This document shows positions 34,599-44,000 of a DNA stretch of 64,000 nucleotides, piece by piece. The translations under genes and the position numbers were made by a program. The notes below the pieces were generated by a model. It saw only the letters and a list, made by a program, of their open reading frames with translations, was not told where the DNA came from and made no database searches. Source of the stretch: a virus. The stretch covers positions 1-64,000 of the IMG/VR virus record IMGVR_UViG_3300036770_005983; one strand, written 5' to 3'. Each line of letters starts with the position of its first letter. Within the stretch, counting starts at the first letter, position 1.

Positions 34599-35497
34599 AT
34601 ATTATTAATAGTAATATTATACATCAAATTATAGAATCCGAAAGAAATATTATATATAGACCAGCGAATACTGTATTTGATAAAATTCTATTTTATGTAG
34701 GTTATAACTTTTACATTTTCGATAATAACTATATATCGAACTCAGAAAATGCATTGGGTTTGCCAGAATCTCATATTGATCTATATTCGTATGATCTATT
34801 TATTTGCAACTCTCTGTTACAATCGGCTCAAGATGTTTTACCAAAACAGTTACATCTAAATTCTCTTGTTTTTGAACATGGTCCTAAACAAAATCAAATC
34901 AAAAAAGAAGATCTGTCTATTATCAATCAAAAATTAAAATATACCAAAAAAATCTTTTTTGACGAGAACTATGCATTAAGCTGGAATCAGCATAATAGTA
35001 TTATACTAAATTACGGAATTCCGTTGGAAATTTTTAATACTACTATAGAGTACGACAAAAGAGAAAAAGATATACTAATACTAAATATACCCAATAACAT
35101 GGTTGGACATCAATTAAAACACCATCTCGAAAACGAACATATTAAGTGTGATATTATAGATCAGATACCATCTATGTCATTGTCGGAACTGTGTGAGTAT
35201 CTAAATGGGTTTAAGAGCATAATTAATTTACAATCAGATAAATTACTCTCGTTAATTTCTATAGCTTGCGGGTGCTTATCTATCGTACCATCATCGGACA
35301 CCACATCTATACCATCACTGATATATAGATCATCAATAGATAATATAGCTAGAAATATCAATAGCGATCTTAAAAATCCCCCCGTAAAGCAATCTGTCGT
35401 AGAATACCTCACACGTTTCCATAATTTCGATCTGTTCAAGATTAAATTATCCGATATAATAGAACACGATTCAAAAAGAAAGGCTTTCATATTATGA
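34589..35497 (+). CDS. Glycosyltransferase-like protein, GT-B type (putative)
   Basis: 302 residues, overlapping the GT4 by 10 bases. HIDLYSYDLFICNSLLQSAQ, SLVFEHGPKQNQI, KIFFDENYALSW and NYGIPLEIFNT follow the strand order of GT-B enzymes. A region SELCEYLNGFKSIINLQSDK and SIACGCLSIVPSSD resembles the donor domain, but the E-x7-E motif is absent, so it may be inactive or a distant family. Assignment rests on context too. Confidence 0.5.
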   Translation: MRLNIINSNIIHQIIESERNIIYRPANTVFDKILFYVGYNFYIFDNNYISNSENALGLPESHIDLYSYDLFICNSLLQSAQDVLPKQLHLNSLVFEHGPKQNQIKKEDLSIINQKLKYTKKIFFDENYALSWNQHNSIILNYGIPLEIFNTTIEYDKREKDILILNIPNNMVGHQLKHHLENEHIKCDIIDQIPSMSLSELCEYLNGFKSIINLQSDKLLSLISIACGCLSIVPSSDTTSIPSLIYRSSIDNIARNINSDLKNPPVKQSVVEYLTRFHNFDLFKIKLSDIIEHDSKRKAFIL

Positions 35498-35907
35498 TAG
35501 CGAATCTCAACATTGTTAAACATATTGATGATACATGTCCAAAAGGATTAAATAATATTGATGTTGAAAATCTCAATAATATTACAAATAATTATGTGAA
35601 CCACATCGACTGTTTATGTTTAGATAATTTTACTTTTGACGAAAGAAATAATTTATTTGTGACTATAATAAATAAGTTATGTTTAGGTGGTACTGTATCT
35701 ATTAAGTTTATTAATTTGAGCTTATTAGCATCTAAAATAGAAAAACTAGAAATAACAGGAGAAAAATTTTCTGGTATATTTCAACACATTCTTTCGGCAT
35801 GGTCTGAACCAGAATTTTTAGATATTATTAATCAGATGAAACTAAAAACCAATAATATATATTTTGATCAAATTTATACTATTTCTACTCTAGAAAAAAC
35901 AATATGA
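35494..35907 (+). CDS. Degenerate methyltransferase-like protein (137 aa)
   Basis: CPKGLNNIDVEN at the N-terminus, then HIDCLCLDNFTFDERNNLFV and LCLGGTVSIKFINLSLLASK, which look like the last half of a class I SAM methyltransferase (motif II-III: C-L-D-x-L, GG-T-V-x-I), but no SAM motif I precedes them. The protein may be an accessory subunit or an eroded enzyme. ATGA overlaps on both sides. No certain family. Confidence 0.45.
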   Translation: MIANLNIVKHIDDTCPKGLNNIDVENLNNITNNYVNHIDCLCLDNFTFDERNNLFVTIINKLCLGGTVSIKFINLSLLASKIEKLEITGEKFSGIFQHILSAWSEPEFLDIINQMKLKTNNIYFDQIYTISTLEKTI

Positions 35908-36599
35908 AAACCGCCTGTTGTATATTATCATATAACATTACTAAGGGCATGAAATCATATGGTCCAATAGGCACTCTGAAAAAGAATAAAGCATCGAAAG
36001 AACTTATTAGTTATCAAATAGAGTATTTACGTAAAATATTCGGCCCTGTGGACATATTTCTAGTACTTGGATTTGGACAAGACAAAATCATAAAATCTCT
36101 TGATAAAAAAAAACATGTGCATATAATTAATAATTCTCAATATGAAAATACAAATGATTCTTATGCTATCAAGCTATTTCTAAATCATATTAAGCCAACA
36201 ATAAATAATTATTATGGTATTTTTTTTCTAGATTCTAATACTCTAATTAAAAATATCTCTACAAAAAAGAAAAATATATCATGGATATTAACAAAAAAAC
36301 ATCACAAAAGAAATCGTATAAAAACTGATTATCTCGGAATAAATACAATCGATTCGGAATTGATTAGTTCTATATTTTATAATATGGGAGATTATCTGTG
36401 GAATAAAAGTTTTTATTTGACAAAGAGGGATGCTCAGAGTATCATATGTGATATAGACAACTGTTACGATAATATGTTTGATTTCGAGATTATTAATTTT
36501 CTAATAGAAAAATTCGGATACAAATTTTATATTAATGAAATTAATACTACCGATAGCATAGAGATCAAAGGACTCAGAGACAAATATAAGATATCATAA
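35904..36599 (+). CDS. Putative sugar nucleotidyltransferase-like (GT-A) protein
   Basis: 231 residues. MKTACCILSYNITKGMKSYG, KASKELISYQIEYLRKIFG and VDIFLVLGFGQDKIIK match the order seen in sugar nucleotidyltransferases (lysine-containing start, dimer of strands, V-x-G-Y/F). YYGIFFLDSNTLI provides a DSN at the usual Asp site. Activation of a sugar would fit the cluster, but the signature GxGxR loop is replaced. Also possible: a GT-A transferase. Confidence 0.5.
   Translation: MKTACCILSYNITKGMKSYGPIGTLKKNKASKELISYQIEYLRKIFGPVDIFLVLGFGQDKIIKSLDKKKHVHIINNSQYENTNDSYAIKLFLNHIKPTINNYYGIFFLDSNTLIKNISTKKKNISWILTKKHHKRNRIKTDYLGINTIDSELISSIFYNMGDYLWNKSFYLTKRDAQSIICDIDNCYDNMFDFEIINFLIEKFGYKFYINEINTTDSIEIKGLRDKYKIS
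36417..36445 (+). promoter_or_regulatory. Candidate internal sigma70-type promoter
   Basis: TTGACA at 36417-36422, 17-base spacer, TATCAT at 36440-36445 (11 of 12; same -10 as the dCMP deaminase site). It lies about 155 bases before the gene at 36599. In coding sequence, so chance cannot be excluded. Confidence 0.4.
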
Positions 36600-37384
36600 T
36601 GAAACAAACAACACTATTGCACGACGCTCAGAATAATTGCAGCAAAGGAATGAATAAGTTCTTGATCGACGGCATAAATAGTATGTCTAATACCGATGTT
36701 TTATTTGGCAAATTTCACGGCAAGTTATTCAGCACATATCAAAAACACAGATTTTCTAATCTGGTCTGGCATATATCGGAATACACCCAAGAATTTCATG
36801 ACTTTGTCAGAGACCACGACGACTCTGTAAAAATTTATCTTGTTGTAGATGGTCTTGTGGATGATAAATTTGTTGAACATATCAATAATACCAATATAAA
36901 TGTTGTGCTGAAAAAGAATATAGATAGTAAATATAAAAATACAGTATGTTTATTTGATAATTTATATGACCATACTATTTTCTTTGATACCGGCCCGGAA
37001 AGAAATAATAAGATCGTTGTTTTGCTCTCAAAAAATAATGAAAAAAATATAGAGTTATTGTCAGATATTATTTATCCAAAAACAAATAGACAAATAGTAG
37101 TTATGAATAATCCAGAATACGAATCAGAAGTTAATGTCGGCGTTTTTAATTATCCTGATTTGGCAAATATTCTTTCTCTTTATAGTGGAGTTATTGATCT
37201 TGACCAAAACTATCTACTAGAAAGTCAAGCTTCTGGAATCAATCATTATGATATAGTAAACTATTCTATTATTGATGCTATAGATAATATCAGATTAACA
37301 GAAAAAATTTCAAACATAGAAACAAAAACATACAAATACTTTATTGATAAGTATTTAATACCACATATTATGGGTGATAGATGA
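36599..37384 (+). CDS. Hypothetical protein of the second sugar cluster (261 aa)
   Basis: CSKGMNKFLIDGIN at the N-terminus echoes CPKGLNNIDVEN of the gene at 35494. SNLVWHISEYTQEFHDF, KIYLVVDGLVD, NNKIVVLLSKNNE and NYPDLANILSLYSGVIDL suggest two Rossmann-like halves as in GT-B proteins, but no catalytic motif is seen. No family recognised. It is joined to its neighbours by overlaps. Confidence 0.5.
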   Translation: MKQTTLLHDAQNNCSKGMNKFLIDGINSMSNTDVLFGKFHGKLFSTYQKHRFSNLVWHISEYTQEFHDFVRDHDDSVKIYLVVDGLVDDKFVEHINNTNINVVLKKNIDSKYKNTVCLFDNLYDHTIFFDTGPERNNKIVVLLSKNNEKNIELLSDIIYPKTNRQIVVMNNPEYESEVNVGVFNYPDLANILSLYSGVIDLDQNYLLESQASGINHYDIVNYSIIDAIDNIRLTEKISNIETKTYKYFIDKYLIPHIMGDR

Positions 37385-37848
37385 ATATAGGATTCTACCT
37401 ACTGGATATCAATTCTAAAAATCAACAACATGCAAAAATTTTAGAATCCATTAATAGTCTGTGCAAACTAAGACCCTATGATAATATAGTATTGTTCAAT
37501 AGTAAATATAATAATGTTGACTTAGATCATAAATACTACATATTACATATCAATCAGGCCAAATATTTTGATGGTATACTATTTGTATTCGATATTAAAA
37601 GTGCTTTATTAACAAGAACTTTTCCGTGTCCTAAAAAACAAGTATTATATCTAACCTCAAATGATTGGTCTACTAATACAAAAGCTCCTTATGTATTTTG
37701 GAAAGACATATTTATGAATAAAGACTTTGAGTTAATAGTTTCTAATCCAAAATTATATGCGGAATATAACATATGTTGGAAAACACCAATAGCTATTATA
37801 GACGAATACAACCCAACGGATATGCATAATGTTATACAAAAATTATGA
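37381..37848 (+). CDS. Hypothetical protein, GT-B N-domain-like (155 aa)
   Basis: The protein begins with a hydrophobic strand MNIGFYLLDIN and continues DNIVLFNSKYN, YYILHINQAKYFDG, KKQVLYLTSNDWS, a Rossmann-like pattern seen in N-terminal halves of GT-B proteins. At 155 residues it cannot form a full enzyme and may be a truncated or partner subunit. ATGA overlap upstream; its last 20 bases overlap the nuclease gene. Confidence 0.45.
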   Translation: MNIGFYLLDINSKNQQHAKILESINSLCKLRPYDNIVLFNSKYNNVDLDHKYYILHINQAKYFDGILFVFDIKSALLTRTFPCPKKQVLYLTSNDWSTNTKAPYVFWKDIFMNKDFELIVSNPKLYAEYNICWKTPIAIIDEYNPTDMHNVIQKL

Positions 37849-38620
37849 GAACTATTCTGATATAGATAAAAAACAAATCTTAAATACTTTATATGTAAAA
37901 GAGAAAAAAAGCTTCTCTGATATTGCTGAATTACTCCACACATATTCGAATAAAATTAGAAGAGATGCTATAAAATATAAAATTCCGATCAGGAACAAGA
38001 GCGAAGCACAATCCAATGCTATAAAAACAGGTGCTCATAAACATCCCACAAAAGGAACATCTAGATCAGACGACACAAAAAGTAAAATAGGATTATCTGT
38101 GATGAAATCTTGGGAAGGATTAAGTGCTCAAGAAATACAAAAAAGAAAACAAACCGCCAAAGAACTTTGGGACAATTTAACAGATGACGAAAAACAATAT
38201 CGTCTGAATTTGGCGAATAAAGCTGTTAGAGATAGTAGTAAAACAGGATCTAAATTAGAACTATATTTACTAGATAGATTATTAGCTGATGGATTCAAAG
38301 TAGATTTTCACAAAGAACAAATGTTATTAACAACAAAATTGCAAATAGATCTGTTCTTACCAACAATGAACATTGCTATAGAAATAGATGGACCTTCTCA
38401 TTTTTTACCAGTATGGGGGGACGACACCCTAAAAAGAAATCAAAAATATGATAATAAAAAATCAGGACTCATCTTGGGCAAAGGCTTGAAATTGATACGA
38501 ATCAAACAACTGAAAGACTTTTCCAAAAGTCGAGCAGATAAATTATATGATCTTTTAATATCAGTACTTAATGACCAAAAGGCATTTGACAATACCAAAA
38601 TTATAGAAATAGAGGACTAA
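37829..38620 (+). CDS. Vsr-like homing endonuclease with NUMOD3-like motif
   Basis: 263 residues. An N-terminal helix-turn-helix (SFSDIAELLHTYSNKIRRDA, KIPIRNKSEA) is followed by GTSRSDDTKSKIGLSVMKSW, a NUMOD3-type DNA-binding helix. The C-terminal nuclease core has KLELYLLDRLLADGFKVDF, LQIDLFLPTMNIAIEIDGPSH (D, then E-x-D-G-x-x-H) and LIRIKQLKDF, the EDxHD/Vsr fold. DNA-binding plus nuclease modules in this order point to a free-standing homing endonuclease, sited between the sugar cluster and the recombination genes. Confidence 0.72.
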   Translation: MLYKNYENYSDIDKKQILNTLYVKEKKSFSDIAELLHTYSNKIRRDAIKYKIPIRNKSEAQSNAIKTGAHKHPTKGTSRSDDTKSKIGLSVMKSWEGLSAQEIQKRKQTAKELWDNLTDDEKQYRLNLANKAVRDSSKTGSKLELYLLDRLLADGFKVDFHKEQMLLTTKLQIDLFLPTMNIAIEIDGPSHFLPVWGDDTLKRNQKYDNKKSGLILGKGLKLIRIKQLKDFSKSRADKLYDLLISVLNDQKAFDNTKIIEIED

Positions 38621-38621
38621 A

Positions 38622-39338
38622 ATGGTAAAGGAAACCAAAGAAACTAAAGACACGAAAGATAGTAAAGAAATCACACTAAAACCAACAGATTTGGGATGGA
38701 CAGATTATGTATTAGGATTGTTATCTGATGACGAAAAAATTTCAGGTAATCCCACTACAGATGGATTGCGTCGTATTTTTGAGATTGCTCTAAATTGTAG
38801 ATTAATGTCGTCAACATCGTCTGTGGCTCAGTCTCCCAGCCCGGACAATGAAAAAAGAGCAACGGTTATTCATTCGTTGACGTATCGTTTAAATCCGGGT
38901 ACTCCAGACCCAGACGGAATTAATATTCAGACTGTGGATGGCTCTGCGGACGTTTATTGGGGCAATTGCGACAAAGTATATCGTAATCATCCCGTGGCCG
39001 TGGCCGAAACAAGAGCAGAAGGAAGAGCCTTAAGAAGAGCATTAAAATTACGCAAAGTAGTAGCGGCAGAAGAAATATCATCAAATATCGAAGATGATCC
39101 GAATGGAGATAGTGTGTCTAAAATTAGCGTTAATCAAATCAATTTTATAGATGTACTAGCACAAAGACTAAACGTTAATGTCGTAAAACTATTGAAGCAT
39201 CTTGACATATCCTGCGATTCTGTATATAATATAAAACACCACGAGGCGGTTTCTATAATACAAAATCTGAATAGTCTACAACAGAATGCTGCTTCGATTT
39301 CAGAAAACATTAAAGGCTACGAAACAGAATGGAAGTGA
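38622..39338 (+). CDS. Putative Rad52-like single-strand annealing protein
   Basis: 238 residues. NPTTDGLRRIFEIALNC and VAVAETRAEGRALRRALKLR with VVAAEE are motifs I associate with phage Rad52/Sak-type annealing proteins. The first 20 residues are a Lys/Thr-Glu tract. The C-terminal 70 residues are a separate helical part (NQINFIDVLAQRLN). It would anneal complementary strands for recombination. GAGGA is the ribosome site. A perfect promoter lies inside its 3' end. Confidence 0.6.
   Translation: MVKETKETKDTKDSKEITLKPTDLGWTDYVLGLLSDDEKISGNPTTDGLRRIFEIALNCRLMSSTSSVAQSPSPDNEKRATVIHSLTYRLNPGTPDPDGINIQTVDGSADVYWGNCDKVYRNHPVAVAETRAEGRALRRALKLRKVVAAEEISSNIEDDPNGDSVSKISVNQINFIDVLAQRLNVNVVKLLKHLDISCDSVYNIKHHEAVSIIQNLNSLQQNAASISENIKGYETEWK
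39202..39230 (+). promoter_or_regulatory. Perfect-consensus sigma70 promoter inside the Rad52-like gene
   Basis: TTGACA at 39202-39207, 17-base spacer, TATAAT at 39225-39230, and a TG-like extension (TGTATATAAT). All 12 consensus bases match. It lies about 110 bases before the zinc-ribbon gene at 39342 and would drive it and the YfaP-like gene. Confidence 0.7.
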
Positions 39339-39341
39339 TAT

Positions 39342-39665
39342 ATGAAAGTACTATATAAGGCTAATGATAAATTGCAGTTTGAATTAGAGGGTAGTGGTCA
39401 AAAGGAAGTTTTTAAGGAGATAGCTCTTATACAGGAAATTTTTGGAGAAACAAAATGTGGGTTGTGCGGAAGTACTAATCTCAGATTTATTGTACGAAAT
39501 GTAGAGGGTAATGATTATTATGAATTGAGATGTATGGATTGCGGAGCTATTTTAGCTTTCGGTCAACATAAAAAAGGCGGCACATTATTTCCTAAAAGAA
39601 AAGATGATGAAGGCAATTGGTTACCAAATAACGGTTGGCACAAATGGAAAAAAGAACAAGAATAA
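39342..39665 (+). CDS. Zinc-ribbon DNA-binding-type protein (107 aa)
   Basis: CGLCGSTNLRFIVRNVEGN and RCMDCGAILAFGQHKKGG give a four-Cys zinc ribbon; the C-terminus is GTLFPKRKDDEGNWLPNNGW. In my memory such small proteins sit beside phage annealing or recombinase genes and may help load them on single-stranded DNA. Start four bases after the previous stop. Function inferred from neighbours. Confidence 0.65.
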   Translation: MKVLYKANDKLQFELEGSGQKEVFKEIALIQEIFGETKCGLCGSTNLRFIVRNVEGNDYYELRCMDCGAILAFGQHKKGGTLFPKRKDDEGNWLPNNGWHKWKKEQE

Positions 39666-40627
39666 TTGATAATATTGTATTTTATGGTTATGAACATGGT
39701 TTTTGGCAAAGCTTAATAATACATTGCGTTGTATTATTAACACTGTCATTTGTGTTTATAGTTGCAGAAAAACAAAAGCCTCCTATAGTTATTGAACTAT
39801 CTTCATTGTCTGAGGTGGTTGAGTACGACAATACCAATACAGTAAACTTGGAACTAGAAGTAACAACATCGCATTTTGTTACAGACACCAATAATACCGA
39901 ACTGATTACGGAACCAGAGTCCAGTATCAATCCGGTATTCGAGGAAGAATCAATACCGGAATCATCTGACACCTCGGATATTGTTTCGATGGAGGAATCT
40001 ACCCTATTGGAATCGATGGTAAATCACAAGCCTAATATCGACAGAATGTTTGATGATGTAGAATCTCCTGTAAAAGTTAAAAGCGAGAATTCAACAAGTC
40101 AAACGAGTGCCGACAATACCTTAAAACAACTTGTGTCTAAAGGAACTTCCATTGGCAAAGGTATTCCTAAACGAACCATTACTCCTAGCGTCTCTACAGG
40201 TGCTCCTAATGCTACAAATTCTATAGAAGAAAAAATACAAATGTATGGGGCCGGAACAGGAGATGTTCAAATATCTTTATCATGGTCTACTCCCGATGAT
40301 ATAGACTTACATGTTCAATATATTGGATCCGGAATTAATGAGATTATTTTTTGGAGAAAAAGAGCCGGTGTATCCGGAGCGATTTTGGATATTGATATGA
40401 ATGCTGGAGGACCTAGAAATAATAATCCTATAGAAAATGTTTTTTGGCCCTACAACAGCTCTCCGCACGGAAGATTTGTTGTGGGTGTGCATTTCTTTAG
40501 AAGTTGGACGAGCAATACTAGAGTTCCTGTGACTGTGCGTATCAAAACTCTAAAGGGTGTATATACTAGAAATTCAGTTGTTGTTTTGGGACAAGATATT
40601 CAAGTTATAGAAACTTTTACTAACTAA
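39644..40627 (+). CDS. Membrane-anchored YfaP/DUF2135-like protein
   Basis: 327 residues from ATG 39644 (a TTG at 39635 is less likely). FWQSLIIHCVVLLTLSFVFIV (about residues 17-37) is one membrane span; a long acidic, Ser/Thr-rich linker follows. The C-terminal domain YGAGTGDVQISLSWSTPDDIDLHVQ, then GAILDIDMNAGG, ENVFWP and GRFVVGVHFF is the YfaP/DUF2135 pattern (W-x-x-x-D-x-D-L-H-V). Topology suggests a periplasmic beta domain held by the inner membrane. Role unknown; overlaps the zinc ribbon by 22 bases. Confidence 0.65.
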   Translation: MEKRTRIIDNIVFYGYEHGFWQSLIIHCVVLLTLSFVFIVAEKQKPPIVIELSSLSEVVEYDNTNTVNLELEVTTSHFVTDTNNTELITEPESSINPVFEEESIPESSDTSDIVSMEESTLLESMVNHKPNIDRMFDDVESPVKVKSENSTSQTSADNTLKQLVSKGTSIGKGIPKRTITPSVSTGAPNATNSIEEKIQMYGAGTGDVQISLSWSTPDDIDLHVQYIGSGINEIIFWRKRAGVSGAILDIDMNAGGPRNNNPIENVFWPYNSSPHGRFVVGVHFFRSWTSNTRVPVTVRIKTLKGVYTRNSVVVLGQDIQVIETFTN

Positions 40628-41084
40628 TAGGTCCCCATTTTTTAGCTGGACAACTAGCTTGTTTATTAGCTAGTTTATTATGATAGTTTTTATCTCTAGT
40701 AATAGAACAACCACATAAATTACACGAATTATTTTGAAAATATTCGCATGTTTTACAAATATTCATTCTGTCTTTGATCTGGTCCTCTGAACATAATAAA
40801 TCTTTTGGATCATACGTTGGAGTAGCAGGATCTTTGCCCATTTTTACTAGATGATTTTCTGCCTGCTGTCTTATAAAAGATGTTGGATCATCTATATGAC
40901 CATAATTTACTGATGGTTGAAAATCAGCCGCTAATAAAGAAGCATCTATATCTTGCCTGGTAAAATGAAAACAAATAATTTTGGTTTGTGGATTTTCTAA
41001 AGCAACTTCCAATTTGCAATTTTTACATTTATAGATTTTTTTATTATTATAGATTTTTTTTGTATCTTCAAATTCACAAAACAT
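40620..41084 (-). CDS. Cys-rich zinc-binding protein (154 aa)
   Basis: The ATG at 41084 is preceded by AGGTGGG at a good distance; a GTG at 41096 is possible. KCKNCKLEV near the start and CKTCEYFQNNSCNLCGCSIT...CPAKKW at the end form the CxxC/CxxCGC/CPxxKW pattern of small phage zinc proteins. The middle (HIDDPTSFIRQQAENHLVKM) is helical. The 3' end overlaps the rightward YfaP-like gene by 8 bases. Function unknown. Confidence 0.65.
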   Translation of the reverse strand: MFCEFEDTKKIYNNKKIYKCKNCKLEVALENPQTKIICFHFTRQDIDASLLAADFQPSVNYGHIDDPTSFIRQQAENHLVKMGKDPATPTYDPKDLLCSEDQIKDRMNICKTCEYFQNNSCNLCGCSITRDKNYHNKLANKQASCPAKKWGPIS

Positions 41085-41086
41085 AA

Positions 41087-44000
41087 TTATACCCACCTAT
41101 TATTTCCTGTAGGATCTTTGAATATTCTATTTAAAAACGAGGCTCTATTAGCAGAACCGACGGTTGACCAACATATCCAATCTCCATAATTGCAAGGACT
41201 TTGTTTATCGTCTAGTTTAGTATCATAATAACAAGTAGGAGCAGTATCGCAAGATGTTCTTCTATAAATCGGTGAAGTTAATTTAAAGGTATTATATAAT
41301 GCGCCTGTAATCGAATCTGTGTCTGCTAGAAATCTCGGTGGGAAACCTAACTCTTTACAAGAGCCAATACCGTTTACTGTTCTCACGTAAGGTATATAAG
41401 AATTTTTCTCATATTCTATTACAATACTATTATTAATATTTCCATTATTAGTTCCAGATATTAAATGATCTTGTATAGTTTTAGCTTTTCTATAGGTATA
41501 TGTAATATAGGCAATAGATGTAGTTACAGTCCATGAAGATGAAGCAAATTCATCATAACTAACATCTTTATATTTTGGTTGTTCAAGACTAATATCTTGA
41601 AAATTTAAAGAGCATGAACCAGGAATAATGCCTTCTATTATATCTTCTGTTGGTATTGCGGGACTAACCTTGCATGGTAATTGAGCATTATTATATATAT
41701 TTTCCATTTTTTGTCTCCATCCAGCAGCCATATCGCTAGCTGTCCATCCTCCATAAGTTAGATTTCTTTCGGAGAATGGTCCACAATTATACCATAACGG
41801 CCCTCCTCCGCACAGCGAGATTATCCATCCGGCCCTATCTCCGCACGGAGGAAATTCGCCCGGTGGTACGCTTGATGAACCATCGGGCCACCTGTAACCA
41901 TTTGTTACAACAGCATCTCCCTGTAAATCGCCATAAGATATACGACCTAGTTCGCATACCACAGTATAATCCTGATAAGCAAAATCAAAATCGTTATTTT
42001 CTTCTTGAATTTCTATAGAAACAGGATCTCCACAATTGCTCACACACTCACTAGTAATATTTTCTGTTACAGTATATTTTTTGGGCATATCAATATTAAT
42101 AATTGGACAATTACTATTAGAATTAATCGCTAAACAGTAAGTTTTGCCGATAGATGGTATGCTTACAGTTACTTTATTTTTGGTATATGAGATATTTACA
42201 AAAGGAACGGCACAGCTTGGTGGAGTATATGGACCATAATCAATCTGTTTGGTTTTTTTGAAAACTTTTCTAGTTGTTGTGGTTGTGCTACTTGTTGATA
42301 CTTTAGTACATTGATAAGGATCTCCGAAAGTTGGAATACAAAGAAAATATGGTGCATAAGGATCGCTGTAGCAATCTGCTACTCTAGACAGATGCCAAAA
42401 GTTCGGACTTTTTGGCCCAGGAGTACAACCCGCCCAACATCCTACTACATTTCCTAAAATTGCAGTACATGCATTATTTTTTGCTGGGAGGAAAGGACTA
42501 TAAAGTTCCGGATTACATCTAAATGATGGTCTTTCATTTTGTGGTGTGAATTTAAGTCTATACAAGTGTCCTTTGAGTCTAAATGTGGTAGAACATTTTT
42601 GAAATTCATAATCAAATTCTGGACCTCCTTCTATTCCATCGTAATTATCAATATAATTAGTAAAATATGAATTACAATTTGCACATTTTGGTTTAAATTC
42701 TGGATTATTTTTAATAGCCTCAGTATCTATGTGTCTACAATAACCATATTTAAAAGGATCGTACCAATTAGATTTCCCACATGTTGTTGGAGCATACTCT
42801 ATTGAACCTCTCCATCTTCGGATATCTGTCATCATTGTTGGACCATCTACGAGCCCGGCTCCACCAGCATATGGACAAGGATCTTTACATCCTGGTGGTT
42901 CTTCTACGGGTCCACCAATAGGAAGATTAGTGACTGGATCAATCTCGGATCCCCCTTGTTCCGGACAATCTGGTGGTCTTACGAATGGTTCTCTCCACGG
43001 ATCACAAGATCCCTCTTTTATGCTTATATCAACGTAAACACCAATACTAGTATCAGTAGTAGTACGAGTAGCTATTAGTGTTATACTTTCGCTATCGTCG
43101 GTTGGTTCCGGATCAGCAGGAATAATATTTGGTTCTGTGTCGGGTGGTACCAAAATTCCGTCAGATCCTGTTCCCGGACGATATCCCGCCGATATCGCCG
43201 CTGCTGCCGCAGAAGATGTCGAAGTTGAATATTCAACCACTATCAAACTATTTTGCGTTTCTGTTCTTCTATATAAAAGCTCATTAACATTATTATTACC
43301 AATATTACCCACTAATACAACATTGTTTCCGTCAACTTGTACAATACTTAGCTGTATATTTACATTATAAATATCTATACTAATAAAATCACCAATATTT
43401 TTTGTACCATTAATATTTAATGAACCACTAATATTAGCTCCTGGATTAATTCTACTATCATAGTTATATAAAATTTGATTATAAATTTCTTTAGCTGTAA
43501 TTTCTGGTTCTACAAAATTTATTAATTCATTTTGTGTTAGTATATAATTTTTCTTAAATAATTGTTTTCTGTTGATTTTTTGATTTTCACCATTTAGTAA
43601 TCTAAAAAGCATTTCATTAGCATTATCATCTAAAATGTCTAATTCTGGAGATATACTATTTCCATTATCTGCATATTGGTTATTCAAATAGTCTTGTGCG
43701 TCTATATCATTAAGCAATCTATAAAATGGCATTTTAGGTTTTGGAGTAGTAGTTAAACAAGTATTATCATAAAAAATAGGATTATCTGGATCCAACATTG
43801 TTCTAACTATTTTTTTAGACATATTACGACGCAAACCAACAAGATTAACTGTTCCAGCATCATATGTGAGCTCAAAATTTGTACCGCGTAGTAACTGTTC
43901 ATATGTAGCATATCTACTTAAAAATGTAGTATAGTTAGCTCTTAAATTAATATCGCCAGCAGTTGTTATTTCGCATTTTTCTGATCCACAGCCAACAGTA

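Noticed and set aside
35494-35907. Full class I methyltransferase
   Set aside because: The SAM-binding motif I is missing; only motif II/III-like parts are present, so it is listed as degenerate.
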